This document shows, piece after piece, positions 1 through 8,639 of a DNA stretch of 37,588 nucleotides. This stretch comes from Alphaproteobacteria bacterium (GTDB lineage: Bacteria; Pseudomonadota; Alphaproteobacteria; Micavibrionales; Micavibrionaceae): the NCBI GenBank assembly GCA_020442425.1, contig JAGRKB010000056.1, positions 1-37,588 on the forward strand, written 5' to 3'. The position numbers were made by a program, and so were the translations under genes. The notes under the pieces are model-generated. The model did no database searches, had not been told where the DNA came from, and saw only the letters and a list, made by a program, of their open reading frames with translations. Position 1 is the first letter of the stretch. Every line of letters begins with the position of its first letter.

Positions 1-14
1 ACGGGTTTACCCGT
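1..14 (-). terminator. Possible hairpin downstream of the protease gene, cut by the window edge
   Basis: A short inverted repeat (ACGGG, 4-nt loop, CCCGT) begins at the first base. It lies about 35 nt past the stop codon of the minus-strand serralysin gene, where a terminator would be expected. Any U-tract would fall outside the window, so this is only a suggestion. Confidence 0.25.
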
Positions 15-48
15 GGGTATCTATACTTCCTCTTTAGGCTTTGAACTG

Positions 49-2433
49 TCAAGGAGCCAGGCCTACTCCTGTGGTAATGAGTTGCCCGTTATCATAAAGC
101 TCTTGAATATCTACATTTCTTAACCCGTTAATTTGAGCAATATCTAGAAAAGGTTCAAGCTGCCCTCCGCTTCCATTAACATCCACCTGAAGGAATGTAG
201 AGCGCCCGACTGTTGTTATATGAACAAAATCAGTGATTGCATCAGTAAGGGGATCAAAGGCATACAAAAAAGTAGAAATATCTATGCTATCTTGTCCTGC
301 ATTAAAGTCTTTCACAAAGTCAGCGTTATCCAGATCATCAAAGACGAAGATATCATTGCCGCGACCACCATAAAGAAAATCTGACCCCAATCCGCCATTT
401 AAAATATCATTGCCGTTGTGACCAAAAATTTTATCATCCCCATTCCCACCATTCAGAGTGGTGTCCGCACCGTAGCTCTTAAGAAGATCATTTCCATTTC
501 CGCCCTCTAAGGTGCCATTCCCAAAGACACGATCATCACCATCACCGCCTTGCAAAAGGTTGTTTAATCCGTCGCGGTCAAAGAGGAAGTCATTGCCAAG
601 TCCGCCCTCAAGCGTATCATTACCATTGCCGCCAAAGAGTTTATCAGCGCTATCGCCACCTATCAGATGATCATCACCATCATCTCCAAAGGCTTTAATG
701 AATTGTCCCCCAAAATTCGAGGCGTCCAACACGTCATTGCCGTTTCCGAGCTTGGTAACGAGCGCTGCAAAATCAGAGTCCATGGATAAGGTTAGAGTAT
801 CATCTCCATCATTCGTGAAGATTTTATGGACAGACTTATCAGCCTCCGTCAGAATATTTGTAATATCGATTGTATCTGATCCGCTACCGGTTTTGATAAC
901 TGTGAAGAAAACATTATCAAGAGCAACGCTCAAATCTTGGGTAGCCTTCTCATCAATAATAATTCCCTGACGAATGTCGGACACGCTGATAATATCAAGC
1001 GTACCAAGATCCTGAAATTTTATGCTGCGCAAAGAGGATGAGAATAGGCTGTTAACAGAAATGTCAATATCATCTTCTACAGAGCCCGGATTTCGTGTGA
1101 TGGTTAGAAGGTCATCATCCCCCCGCATGCGCAAATCAGATAGTGTGTAGGTTTCCACCCCCTCTTGGATGGAATCAATGGAAACCCACCGCCCCATGCT
1201 GTTAAGAAAACGTACACCCACGTGAGATGCAAAGGAAACACCACTTTCAGAAGCTGTAACCAAATCGTCGAAACTAAACAAAGTGTCATTAAACTCAAAA
1301 TTCTCGACACCGGTTACCGTGTCTTGAGCATAAGTTCCGCTTAAATCAAGGATTTCGATAGTATCCGCATCAATGACATTAAAGGCAAAGTTGGCAATAT
1401 CCAGATCATACACCATTAGATCCGTTCCCGCCCCTCCATCAATCTGGTCATTACCGTCACTACCGATAAAGATATCGTTGCCGGTATTCCCTGTCAGAAC
1501 ATTGGCAACATCATTTCCGATGAGAGTATCATTCCCCGCACCGCCTGTTGCATTCTCAATAATTGCATTGATAGCAATCCCGATATTGCGCGACAATCCG
1601 ACAGAGCTAAGCTCGCCGTCATTCAGATTAATTGTAACGTCAGAGCTTTGAGCAGAGGCATCAAATGTATCATTCCCGCCTGCATCCCAGATCGTATAGC
1701 CTTTGGTAGCATTGAGCACATAAACAGTATCGCCGGCTTCGTGACTCATATTTGCGCCATATAAACTCTGCAGCGCATAGATGTCATAGATCATGTATGT
1801 CGAAGCGTAATAAGGTGACCAGTCATACGCCATAACCGTATACATGGTCGTGTTTTCATCTCCGGTTAGCCCTGCTGTAAAGGAGTGTTCAAGGCCAAGG
1901 GCATGGCCAACTTCATGCAACAAAGTATAAAACCCGTAATTGCCTTGTACAGGAGTTTTTGTTGCAGAATAATAATTATTGGTCCAAACATCGCCGCCTT
2001 TACCGTATGCGGTTTGGGGGTAATAAGCCCAAGCCCCTGCAGAAGTTGGAAGACGAGCCTGACCAAATGTAATATCCGAATTCGCAACATTGGTAACTTC
2101 ATTGAAAGTAAGGTTAGTAAAGCCTTCGAGTTGAGTCAGAACATCCCGAGCGGCGTTCTTCATCTGCGTTGTAAATTCTTGGAAATTGGTTCTCTCGGTG
2201 TCCGTGCTAGAATAATAACCGGGAACAGAAGTCAGAAAAATAAAATCAAGGGAAGTGGTTCCCCATTTATAAGCTGTTTTTAAACTATTCGCTTCAGAGG
2301 TAGTAGTAGTGGAACTCTCCATATAATCAGACGAGATAGAAGAGGCTCCGGACGGCGCACCCGTTCCGGAAAGACATTGCGCACAGCCGCATCCCATAGG
2401 GGCTTCAGGCAAAGAGGTATCGAAATCAGACAT
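49..2433 (-). CDS. Serralysin-type (M10B) zinc metalloprotease with RTX calcium-binding repeats
   Basis: Secreted 794-residue zinc endopeptidase of the metzincin class. The zinc site HEVGHALGLEH lies at about residues 173-183 and matches HExxHxxGxxH; the Met-turn (TVMAYD) follows at about 199-204. RTX nonapeptides of the GGxGxD type form two blocks, about residues 296-345 and 580-700. Between them is a roughly 230-residue beta-rich region poor in canonical RTX motifs. The last 95 residues resemble the M10 C-terminal secretion domain. There is no Sec signal peptide, which agrees with type I (ABC/MFP/TolC) export through a C-terminal signal. No exporter genes are visible here. The N-terminus carries a cysteine cluster (CGCAQC, residues 15-20), unusual because RTX proteins are generally cysteine-poor. 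Family usual length is about 450-500 residues, so this one is extended by the middle region. No clear Shine-Dalgarno precedes the ATG. Function confident; substrate unknown. Confidence 0.93.
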   Translation of the reverse strand: MSDFDTSLPEAPMGCGCAQCLSGTGAPSGASSISSDYMESSTTTTSEANSLKTAYKWGTTSLDFIFLTSVPGYYSSTDTERTNFQEFTTQMKNAARDVLTQLEGFTNLTFNEVTNVANSDITFGQARLPTSAGAWAYYPQTAYGKGGDVWTNNYYSATKTPVQGNYGFYTLLHEVGHALGLEHSFTAGLTGDENTTMYTVMAYDWSPYYASTYMIYDIYALQSLYGANMSHEAGDTVYVLNATKGYTIWDAGGNDTFDASAQSSDVTINLNDGELSSVGLSRNIGIAINAIIENATGGAGNDTLIGNDVANVLTGNTGNDIFIGSDGNDQIDGGAGTDLMVYDLDIANFAFNVIDADTIEILDLSGTYAQDTVTGVENFEFNDTLFSFDDLVTASESGVSFASHVGVRFLNSMGRWVSIDSIQEGVETYTLSDLRMRGDDDLLTITRNPGSVEDDIDISVNSLFSSSLRSIKFQDLGTLDIISVSDIRQGIIIDEKATQDLSVALDNVFFTVIKTGSGSDTIDITNILTEADKSVHKIFTNDGDDTLTLSMDSDFAALVTKLGNGNDVLDASNFGGQFIKAFGDDGDDHLIGGDSADKLFGGNGNDTLEGGLGNDFLFDRDGLNNLLQGGDGDDRVFGNGTLEGGNGNDLLKSYGADTTLNGGNGDDKIFGHNGNDILNGGLGSDFLYGGRGNDIFVFDDLDNADFVKDFNAGQDSIDISTFLYAFDPLTDAITDFVHITTVGRSTFLQVDVNGSGGQLEPFLDIAQINGLRNVDIQELYDNGQLITTGVGLAP
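334..696 (-). repeat. RTX nonapeptide repeat block
   Basis: This encodes about residues 580-700 of the serralysin-like protease, a run of GGxGxDxLx-type units such as GGNGNDTLEG and GGRGNDIFVF. In known family members these fold as a calcium-bound parallel beta-roll that drives folding after type I secretion. Confidence 0.85.
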
Positions 2434-2526
2434 ATATTAGAAGTTAACCCAACGTTAATAAATTGTACCCAACCATTACCAGAATACCATGGGAAATATT
2501 AACATAAGGTTAGATTTGCTCAGAAA

Positions 2527-4971
2527 TCAGCGACTTCCAACAAGGACTTCACGCTTACCGACACGATTAGCAGGAGAGACAACGCCCTCTTTCTCCATAT
2601 GTTCAATAATACGAGCCGCACGGTTATAACCAATTTGGAGATGTCTTTGAATAAAGCTGGTCGAAGCTTTTCCTTCACGGGCCACCAAAGCAACAGCTTC
2701 ATCATAGAGAGCATCAATAGACGCGCCTCCGCCGCCGTCTTCACCGAATTCGCCCCCTTCAGAGAACATATCCCCTTCGGTTACTTCTTCAAGATAAGAA
2801 GGCTCGCCTTGAGCTTTCAGGAAAGTCACAACTTCTTCTACTTCCTTATCAGAGACAAATGGCCCATGAACACGAGTAATACGACCGCCCGCCGCCATAT
2901 AGAGCATATCTCCCATGCCGAGCAACATCTCTGCGCCGCCTTCACCTAAAATGGTTCGGCTGTCGATTTTCGAAGTAACAGCAAAGGAAATACGAGTCGG
3001 GAAGTTAGCCTTGATAACACCGGTAATAACGTCAACAGACGGACGCTGCGTCGCCATGATCAGGTGAAGGCCTGCAGCACGCGCCATTTGCGCCAGACGT
3101 TGGATCGCGTTCTCGACATCCTTGCCCGCCACCAACATCAAGTCAGCAAACTCGTCCACGACAATCACAATGTAAGGCAATTCGGTCAATTCAAGAGGTT
3201 GCTCTTCATAAACAGGCTTTCCAGTTTCCGGATCAAAACCTGTTTGCACTTTGCGCATCAGAATCTCGCCCTTTTTAATGGCTTCACGTATGCGCGCATT
3301 ATATCCCTCAATGTTACGAACACCCAACTTGGACATGTTGCGGTAACGGTTCTCCATTTCCTGAACGGCCCACTTCAAAGCCACAACAGCGCGACCCGGA
3401 TCAGTCACTACGGGAGATAACAAATGTGGAATATCATCATAAACCGACAATTCCAGCATCTTCGGATCAATCATGATAAAGCGACATTTCTCGGGCGGAA
3501 GACGATAAAGCATCGAGAGAATCATGGTATTAACCGCAACGGATTTCCCCGAACCGGTTGTTCCTGCGACCAAAAGGTGAGGCATGCGGGAAAGATCGGC
3601 AATAATTGGAGTCCCACCAATATCCTTACCCAAAACCAAAGGAAGTTTGTTCTGGGTCTTTTCGAATTCATTCCCTTCAATGAGTTCGCGAAGGTAAACA
3701 GTCTGACGACGTTTGTTCGGGAGTTCAATACCGATCACATTACGACCGGGGACAACAGCCACACGAACGGACACGGCAGACATAGAGCGGGCAATATCAT
3801 CCGATAGGGAGACAACACGAGAAGTCTTTGTTCCCGGAGCCGGTTCAAGTTCGTAAAGCGTAACCACAGGGCCGGGGTAAATACTCTTGATTTCGCCTTT
3901 CACGTTGTAATCATTTAATACATTTTGCAAAAGCTCGGCATTACGACGCAAGGCGGTCTCATCAAGCCGATCGTCTTTTTGCTGAGATGGGACTTCATCA
4001 AGAATATCAACCGGCGGCAAATCCCACTCCGAACTATCACGCAGATTAAGCTTGGTTTGCTTCGTAGTTTTGGTTTTTAGAGGCTTGGCAGGAGCTTTTT
4101 TGGGGCGAACAACGGCAATCTCTTCTTCCGCGTCATCGTCGTCTTCGTATTCTTCTTCCGTATCTTCGTACTCTTCATCAGAATCTTCCTCATATTCTGA
4201 ATCATCGTCTTCTTCCTCATACTCATCCTCGTCATCTTCTTCATACTCGGAATCATCGTCTTCCGCATCATCCTCAACTTGACGAGAGTCTCTCCATAAT
4301 TGGAAACGATCCCAGAGTGAACTGGCCCCACCGATTGTTGCAGCTCCGCCACTCAGGAAAGTTTCAACAACAGCTTGTCGTTCGCTACGGCGCAAGGCAA
4401 TTCCGATTGCGGCTAAAGAAAGACCAAGAAATCCACAAACACAGGCAATAACAATATGTGGATAAAAACTCAGCCAACCATCCAGCAAACTTGTTATTTT
4501 ATTGAGCAGTAAAACTCCTCCGGCCCCCCCCATAGTCGCATGGGAAATCCAGGCGCCACCTGGAACAGCACCGCCCGCAATACCAAGCAAAAGGGCTGCT
4601 GATAAAAGAGCAATCATGCGCCCCCAAAGAGGGCCGAAATCATCTTTTTTCCAAAGACGCCATCCCCAAACCAGAAATCCGATAGCCAGAACAATCGACC
4701 CGACCCCAAAAATTTGCACAAGAAAATCGGAAAGGTAAGCTCCGGGTCGTCCCATAAAGTTATGGATGTTGTCAGGATTGGCTGCTGTATTAAGGGAAGG
4801 GTCTTCGGCGTGATAGCTCACAAGAGCCAACATAAAAAAGCAGCCTGTAAAGGTCACAATAAGCGCGCGCAAATCCCGCAAACGCTCAAGAAGATAATCT
4901 TGCCAGCTTTCTGGAAATATTCGAAGGAACAAGGATTGCTTTTGAGCGCGAAGAGAAGAAGAGCGGGCCAT
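2527..4971 (-). CDS. ftsK: DNA translocase FtsK
   Basis: Septum-anchored ATPase that pumps chromosomal DNA during division and activates XerCD at dif. The 814 residues show the family order: four hydrophobic membrane segments within residues 35-195, a linker, and the motor domain from about 335. Walker A is GTTGSGKS (about 470-477), Walker B is VIVVDEFADL (about 602-611), and a gamma winged helix occupies about 750-814 (sensing of KOPS sites in known homologues). The linker holds a very acidic stretch at about 233-284, almost only Asp, Glu, Ser and Tyr. The ATG start is followed by a basic cytoplasmic N-terminus and preceded by a good promoter. The linker is short compared with E. coli FtsK, as in many alphaproteobacteria. 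Confidence 0.97.
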   Translation of the reverse strand: MARSSSLRAQKQSLFLRIFPESWQDYLLERLRDLRALIVTFTGCFFMLALVSYHAEDPSLNTAANPDNIHNFMGRPGAYLSDFLVQIFGVGSIVLAIGFLVWGWRLWKKDDFGPLWGRMIALLSAALLLGIAGGAVPGGAWISHATMGGAGGVLLLNKITSLLDGWLSFYPHIVIACVCGFLGLSLAAIGIALRRSERQAVVETFLSGGAATIGGASSLWDRFQLWRDSRQVEDDAEDDDSEYEEDDEDEYEEEDDDSEYEEDSDEEYEDTEEEYEDDDDAEEEIAVVRPKKAPAKPLKTKTTKQTKLNLRDSSEWDLPPVDILDEVPSQQKDDRLDETALRRNAELLQNVLNDYNVKGEIKSIYPGPVVTLYELEPAPGTKTSRVVSLSDDIARSMSAVSVRVAVVPGRNVIGIELPNKRRQTVYLRELIEGNEFEKTQNKLPLVLGKDIGGTPIIADLSRMPHLLVAGTTGSGKSVAVNTMILSMLYRLPPEKCRFIMIDPKMLELSVYDDIPHLLSPVVTDPGRAVVALKWAVQEMENRYRNMSKLGVRNIEGYNARIREAIKKGEILMRKVQTGFDPETGKPVYEEQPLELTELPYIVIVVDEFADLMLVAGKDVENAIQRLAQMARAAGLHLIMATQRPSVDVITGVIKANFPTRISFAVTSKIDSRTILGEGGAEMLLGMGDMLYMAAGGRITRVHGPFVSDKEVEEVVTFLKAQGEPSYLEEVTEGDMFSEGGEFGEDGGGGASIDALYDEAVALVAREGKASTSFIQRHLQIGYNRAARIIEHMEKEGVVSPANRVGKREVLVGSR

Positions 4972-5030
4972 AATTTTCGGATGTTATGTTAAGATGGGTG
5001 AGGGGGCGGTGAAATCCCCAAAGAAGCTAA

Positions 5031-5059
5031 ATTCTAACGGTATCGAGCGCCAAAGGCAA
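5031..5059 (-). promoter_or_regulatory. Predicted sigma70-type promoter of ftsK
   Basis: Read on the minus strand, TTGCCT and TAGAAT are separated by exactly 17 nt. The -10 box lies about 60 nt upstream of the ftsK ATG in the divergent gap with the DUF898 gene. Predicted from consensus similarity only. Confidence 0.5.
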
Positions 5060-5198
5060 GTTTTCTGATGGGAATATTGTCAGATTATGTCATCAGGGAA
5101 AACTGAAGGACAGACGACAACATTTCACCAACTAACTATAAGATTTGTTTAAGACTTTTAAGGGTAAAGTATATAGCGGAAAACCAGAAAAATAAATT

Positions 5199-6437
5199 AT
5201 GAATAGTGCCCTAACAGATAAAGAACCATCAAAAATCAAAGTACCGGTCTATCAACCGACCTACACGGGAAATGTACTGGAGCTTTATAAAATATTTTTG
5301 GTGAATGTCTTGCTCAACATTTGCACACTCGGAATCTATTCGTTCTGGGGAAAAACGCGCATTCGCAAATACATGGCCTCTCAAACTGTCTTGGCAGGAA
5401 ACAGAATGGAATATACCGGAACAGGAAAAGAACTGTTCATCGGATTTTTAAAAGCAATCCTGATCTATTGGCCGGTGAGTTTTGCGATGAACGTCCCCGA
5501 AATATATATCTTCGGATTAATAGGTTTTTTCTGTCTGATCTCTCTCGCTATGTACATGGCACTCCGCTATCGCCTTTCAAGAACCAGATGGAAAGGAATA
5601 CGCTTTGCCATTGCAGGACATGCAGGTGAATTTCTAAAAATCGCATTGAAACGCACGCTCTGGAACTTTGTAACACTGGGATACAAAGTTGCGCAGTCCG
5701 ACATTGTGAAATGGACCTACATTGCAAATTTTATGAGCTTTGGAAAAACCAATTTCAAATTCCAAGGCGATGAGAAAAAAATTCAAAGTACAAATTTGAA
5801 AACGATGGGTATTATATATGCCTACACGTTGATAACATTTATCCCCTTGGTTTTTAGCCTTTCAGATGAAATAAATTCTTTGAAAAAAGCTGTCATGGAA
5901 AAGCCAAAAGTTTCTATCGAAAAAATAGAAAAGACTAGCCCCTTTCCTGACGAGAATTATCCGAAGCCCGAACCGGCGCCCAAAGAAACAGATTTGGAAG
6001 AAACAAAAATAATCAGTCATGATGCAGTCTTCGCTGCCAAATCTTCTTTTAAAGAAGATAAGGAAATCATCGCAATCATTTATGGGCTTGGCTGGTCACT
6101 CTCTATTTTTCTGGTTTGGTGGGCCGCGCGTCAGTGGTATCAAGCGGCCCTCTGGAGAGAGCAGTTCAGAGGGGTGACCATTAACGATATCCGGTTTAAA
6201 TGCGCACTGACAGGCGGGGGGCTGCTCTGGCTCAAAACCAGCAATCTCGTGATGATTATTTTAACACTGGGATTGATAATGCCTTTTATTTATCAAAGGA
6301 ATTTGCGCTATTATCTCTCGTGCATAAAGCTCGGCGGTGATGTCAATCAGCTCCACGTTGATCAGGTTGAAAACACCGATCCTGATGGAACCGGAGACTC
6401 TCTCGCTGATGATTTCGGGGTAGATATTGGATTCTAG
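5199..6437 (+). CDS. DUF898 (YjgN-like) multi-pass inner membrane protein
   Basis: A 412-residue polytopic membrane protein of the DUF898/YjgN family, whose biochemical role is not established. The typical motif GIYSFWGKTRIRKY lies at about residues 45-58, and related aromatic-rich segments recur near 150-185 and 300-370. Hydrophobic helices are visible at about 30-47, 80-125, 200-222, 292-310 and 345-365. A charged Pro/Glu/Lys-rich stretch at about 225-290 breaks the two halves and probably sits outside the membrane. The stop is followed after 3 nt by the ATG of an M48 protease gene, so the two are almost certainly cotranscribed. DUF898 genes next to M48 peptidases are a recurring arrangement. 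One inference is that the membrane protein scaffolds or presents substrate to the peptidase. Confidence 0.85.
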   Translation: MNSALTDKEPSKIKVPVYQPTYTGNVLELYKIFLVNVLLNICTLGIYSFWGKTRIRKYMASQTVLAGNRMEYTGTGKELFIGFLKAILIYWPVSFAMNVPEIYIFGLIGFFCLISLAMYMALRYRLSRTRWKGIRFAIAGHAGEFLKIALKRTLWNFVTLGYKVAQSDIVKWTYIANFMSFGKTNFKFQGDEKKIQSTNLKTMGIIYAYTLITFIPLVFSLSDEINSLKKAVMEKPKVSIEKIEKTSPFPDENYPKPEPAPKETDLEETKIISHDAVFAAKSSFKEDKEIIAIIYGLGWSLSIFLVWWAARQWYQAALWREQFRGVTINDIRFKCALTGGGLLWLKTSNLVMIILTLGLIMPFIYQRNLRYYLSCIKLGGDVNQLHVDQVENTDPDGTGDSLADDFGVDIGF

Positions 6438-6440
6438 ACT

Positions 6441-7616
6441 ATGATCGCCGCTTCAAAATATTCTGCAAGATTTACAGACGGGAAAACCTCCCGCCAGAGG
6501 ACAGTCTATCTAAAAATTTTTCGGCAAGGGATCTGTATATACGAAGATCAAGAATGTCTAAAACTGGTCGCGCGTTGGCCTTTTGAGTTAATGAAAGTCA
6601 ATCACGACTGGAACGACAAGATCGGCGGAAGTTTTGAGCATAAGCAAAATTTCGGATCAATTCTTGATTGTCGTTCCAAAAAAACATTTCTAAGAATTCA
6701 AAAATCACTAAAACGATTTGATCAGGCAACCTATATTTTCTCGACCAGCAATAAATCCTTGCTCGGATTGTTGGCTGCAACCATCATATTTATTGTAATC
6801 GGAATTCCTCTTTTTACAAAGCTCATGGAAACAACAGCAATCTTTGTTCCGAAATCATTGGAAAATCATATTGGCGAACAATCTATCGAAGCCATGTCAC
6901 ATGAGTTCCGCCCATGCGAAGATCAAGAGGCGAAAGCGTTGTTGGATAAACTTGTAAGCGAGCTTGTTAAATATCAAGAGGATGATGATCTCCAGATTAA
7001 TATACATCTCTTTAGAACCAAAACAGCCAATGCGTTTGCCGTACCGGGAGAGCATATGGCAATTTTGTCCGGCTTTTTGGCTGAAGCAAAAAGTGAGCAG
7101 GAAATAGCAGGCGTTCTGGCTCATGAAATGGGTCATATTGCCCACCGCCACTCAATAAAATACTTGATTCAGCAAATGGGAACGAGCTTCTTGCTCTCTA
7201 TCTCAACAGGGGATGGTGCGGGGCTGGCTCAAATCACTAATTCCCTCTCAGGTCTAAGTTACTCAAGGGACAAAGAACTGGAAGCGGATCGCTACGCAAA
7301 AAAAATTCTTGAGGATTCGGGAATAGGCACACAGGGCGTTATTGACTTTTTATCGCGATTGGATGGAGACACACCGGAATTGCTCAAGAAAATGAATGAT
7401 GATTTTACGCTACTCTCAACACATCCCAAAACACAAGAGCGTCTGGAGTTGCTCAAGATCGATAATCCACCGGAAGTTCCAAAATCAATTTTGACGAAAA
7501 AAGAATTTGAGCGTTTGAAAAAGGCGTGTCAGCCAATGAAAGAAAGAAAAGACAGTTTTCCTAAGAAACAGGAAACAAAAAAACCTTCCCCAGAAGGAGA
7601 AGGTCTAAAAATCTAG
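6441..7616 (+). CDS. M48 family zinc metalloprotease with N-terminal membrane anchor
   Basis: Predicted membrane-bound gluzincin of 391 residues. The zinc motif HEMGH is at about 228-232 and the third ligand is in the ELEADRYA segment (about 279-286), as in M48 peptidases such as HtpX and BepA/LoiP. One transmembrane helix lies at about 106-128, so the first 100 residues are probably cytoplasmic and the catalytic domain periplasmic; this topology is inferred. There is no cleavable signal peptide. It is the second gene of an operon with the DUF898 protein (3-nt gap). The final residues (about 370-391) are Lys/Pro/Glu-rich and are encoded over a small palindromic DNA element. A quality-control role at the inner membrane or periplasm is plausible but not shown. 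Confidence 0.88.
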   Translation: MIAASKYSARFTDGKTSRQRTVYLKIFRQGICIYEDQECLKLVARWPFELMKVNHDWNDKIGGSFEHKQNFGSILDCRSKKTFLRIQKSLKRFDQATYIFSTSNKSLLGLLAATIIFIVIGIPLFTKLMETTAIFVPKSLENHIGEQSIEAMSHEFRPCEDQEAKALLDKLVSELVKYQEDDDLQINIHLFRTKTANAFAVPGEHMAILSGFLAEAKSEQEIAGVLAHEMGHIAHRHSIKYLIQQMGTSFLLSISTGDGAGLAQITNSLSGLSYSRDKELEADRYAKKILEDSGIGTQGVIDFLSRLDGDTPELLKKMNDDFTLLSTHPKTQERLELLKIDNPPEVPKSILTKKEFERLKKACQPMKERKDSFPKKQETKKPSPEGEGLKI

Positions 7617-7633
7617 AAATGGATTGGCAATAA

Positions 7634-7948
7634 TTAGTGAGCGCAGCCACCTTTACCACCGCAACCACCATTACCATCACATTCACCTTCGTCGGACTCA
7701 TGATCGTGGTCATGATCATGACCATGGCCGCCACAGCATCCGCCTTCATGGTGATGGTGACCATGTCCACCTTCGCCACCGGCAATTTCACCCATCGGAT
7801 TAGTTTCAACCAAATTGGCAACTTCTTCAAACACGGACGCATTCTCGCCCATTTGATCTTTCAAATGCTCGTTTTGTTCGGCAATTGTACGAAAAAAGGT
7901 TGCAGCGTCACGAAGAAGTTGTGCGGCGAGCTGTGCATGAGTTGGCAT
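7634..7948 (-). CDS. Small protein with helical N-terminus and His/Gly/Cys-rich metal-binding tail
   Basis: A 104-residue protein I cannot name. Residues 1-52 look like an amphipathic alpha-helical hairpin. From about residue 55 the sequence changes to a low-complexity tail with GHGHHHHEGGCCGG, then alternating His-Asp, and finally a Gly-Cys-rich end with CGGKGGC. I count roughly a dozen His and six Cys in the tail, an arrangement known from nickel or zinc storage and chaperone tails (HypB, SlyD, some CobW-like proteins). It has no signal peptide, so it is probably cytoplasmic. It faces the M48 protease gene, with an 18-nt gap between stop codons. Metal binding is inferred from composition; identity of the metal and any partner are unknown. 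Confidence 0.75.
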   Translation of the reverse strand: MPTHAQLAAQLLRDAATFFRTIAEQNEHLKDQMGENASVFEEVANLVETNPMGEIAGGEGGHGHHHHEGGCCGGHGHDHDHDHESDEGECDGNGGCGGKGGCAH

Positions 7949-8030
7949 ATTAAATTCCTTAAGTTATAATAATTCTTGTCTTGAAGCGCCTACCCTTAGC
8001 ACGCAATCCCGCGACAATAAAGGAAAAAGT

Positions 8031-8639
8031 ATGGAAACCCCTCTCTATAAATTCAAAAGTAGTCGTCTGAGGCAGATAAAATTCATTCTTTTAAAAATTT
8101 TGACGACAGCAGTAATTCTCTTTTTTGCGGCCTCCATAAAATTCGGAAGAGAAGAGGTTCTGGAGAAACTAAACGGAGATATCTTGACCCTCAATAGCTT
8201 AGTTATAGCCATTGGAATAGTCCTGATAGGACTCTTGAACTCAACAAAACAGATTGCCCAGCTCATAGCACCACTTTCGATCATGATTTATCGAAACGGA
8301 ATTCAATTTAATAATAGGGAGTTTTTGCCTTGGAACGAAATCCATATTGAATTTGTTGAAAAGGAAATGGTCTTTGAAGTCGATGTCCATAAATATAGCT
8401 CGTATAGTGAAAAAAAATCATTTCCTTGGGACTATTATTATCCTGAAGGAAAGGATTATGGCGTAGCCAGAATATGGCTGAAGAAATGGGTAACTCAAGA
8501 ATCTGAATATCCTGAATTCTTCAAAAGAATGCAACGCCATGTTCCTCACGATGTACGAGTGAACTTTCAATATAATGAAGATGATGAAGAAAACAGCAAT
8601 GTAGTTGAAGAAAGTCGATATGACTCTACAATGCTCTAA
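8031..8639 (+). CDS. Unknown membrane protein with two N-terminal helices
   Basis: No recognised family. The 202-residue product begins with a basic segment, then two hydrophobic helices at about residues 17-36 and 49-70. A soluble part follows (about 82-185), rich in aromatic and beta-type segments, which could be a small PH-like domain of the kind seen after two helices in bacterial membrane proteins; that is a guess. The tail is acidic (DDEEN). Its 3' end overlaps the convergent pheA by 14 bp, a tail-to-tail overlap that is unusual but acceptable in compact genomes. Start at the first ATG; no strong Shine-Dalgarno is visible. Confidence 0.65.
   Translation: METPLYKFKSSRLRQIKFILLKILTTAVILFFAASIKFGREEVLEKLNGDILTLNSLVIAIGIVLIGLLNSTKQIAQLIAPLSIMIYRNGIQFNNREFLPWNEIHIEFVEKEMVFEVDVHKYSSYSEKKSFPWDYYYPEGKDYGVARIWLKKWVTQESEYPEFFKRMQRHVPHDVRVNFQYNEDDEENSNVVEESRYDSTML

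Noticed and set aside
2434..2475. TTAAC-N5-GTTAA dyad before the serralysin gene
   Set aside because: Five-base arms in AT-rich DNA are expected by chance, and there is no known matching regulator.
4052..4282. Serine/tyrosine-rich open frame on the plus strand inside ftsK
   Set aside because: It is the mirror of the acidic Asp/Glu linker of FtsK; the low-complexity sequence alone keeps the frame open.
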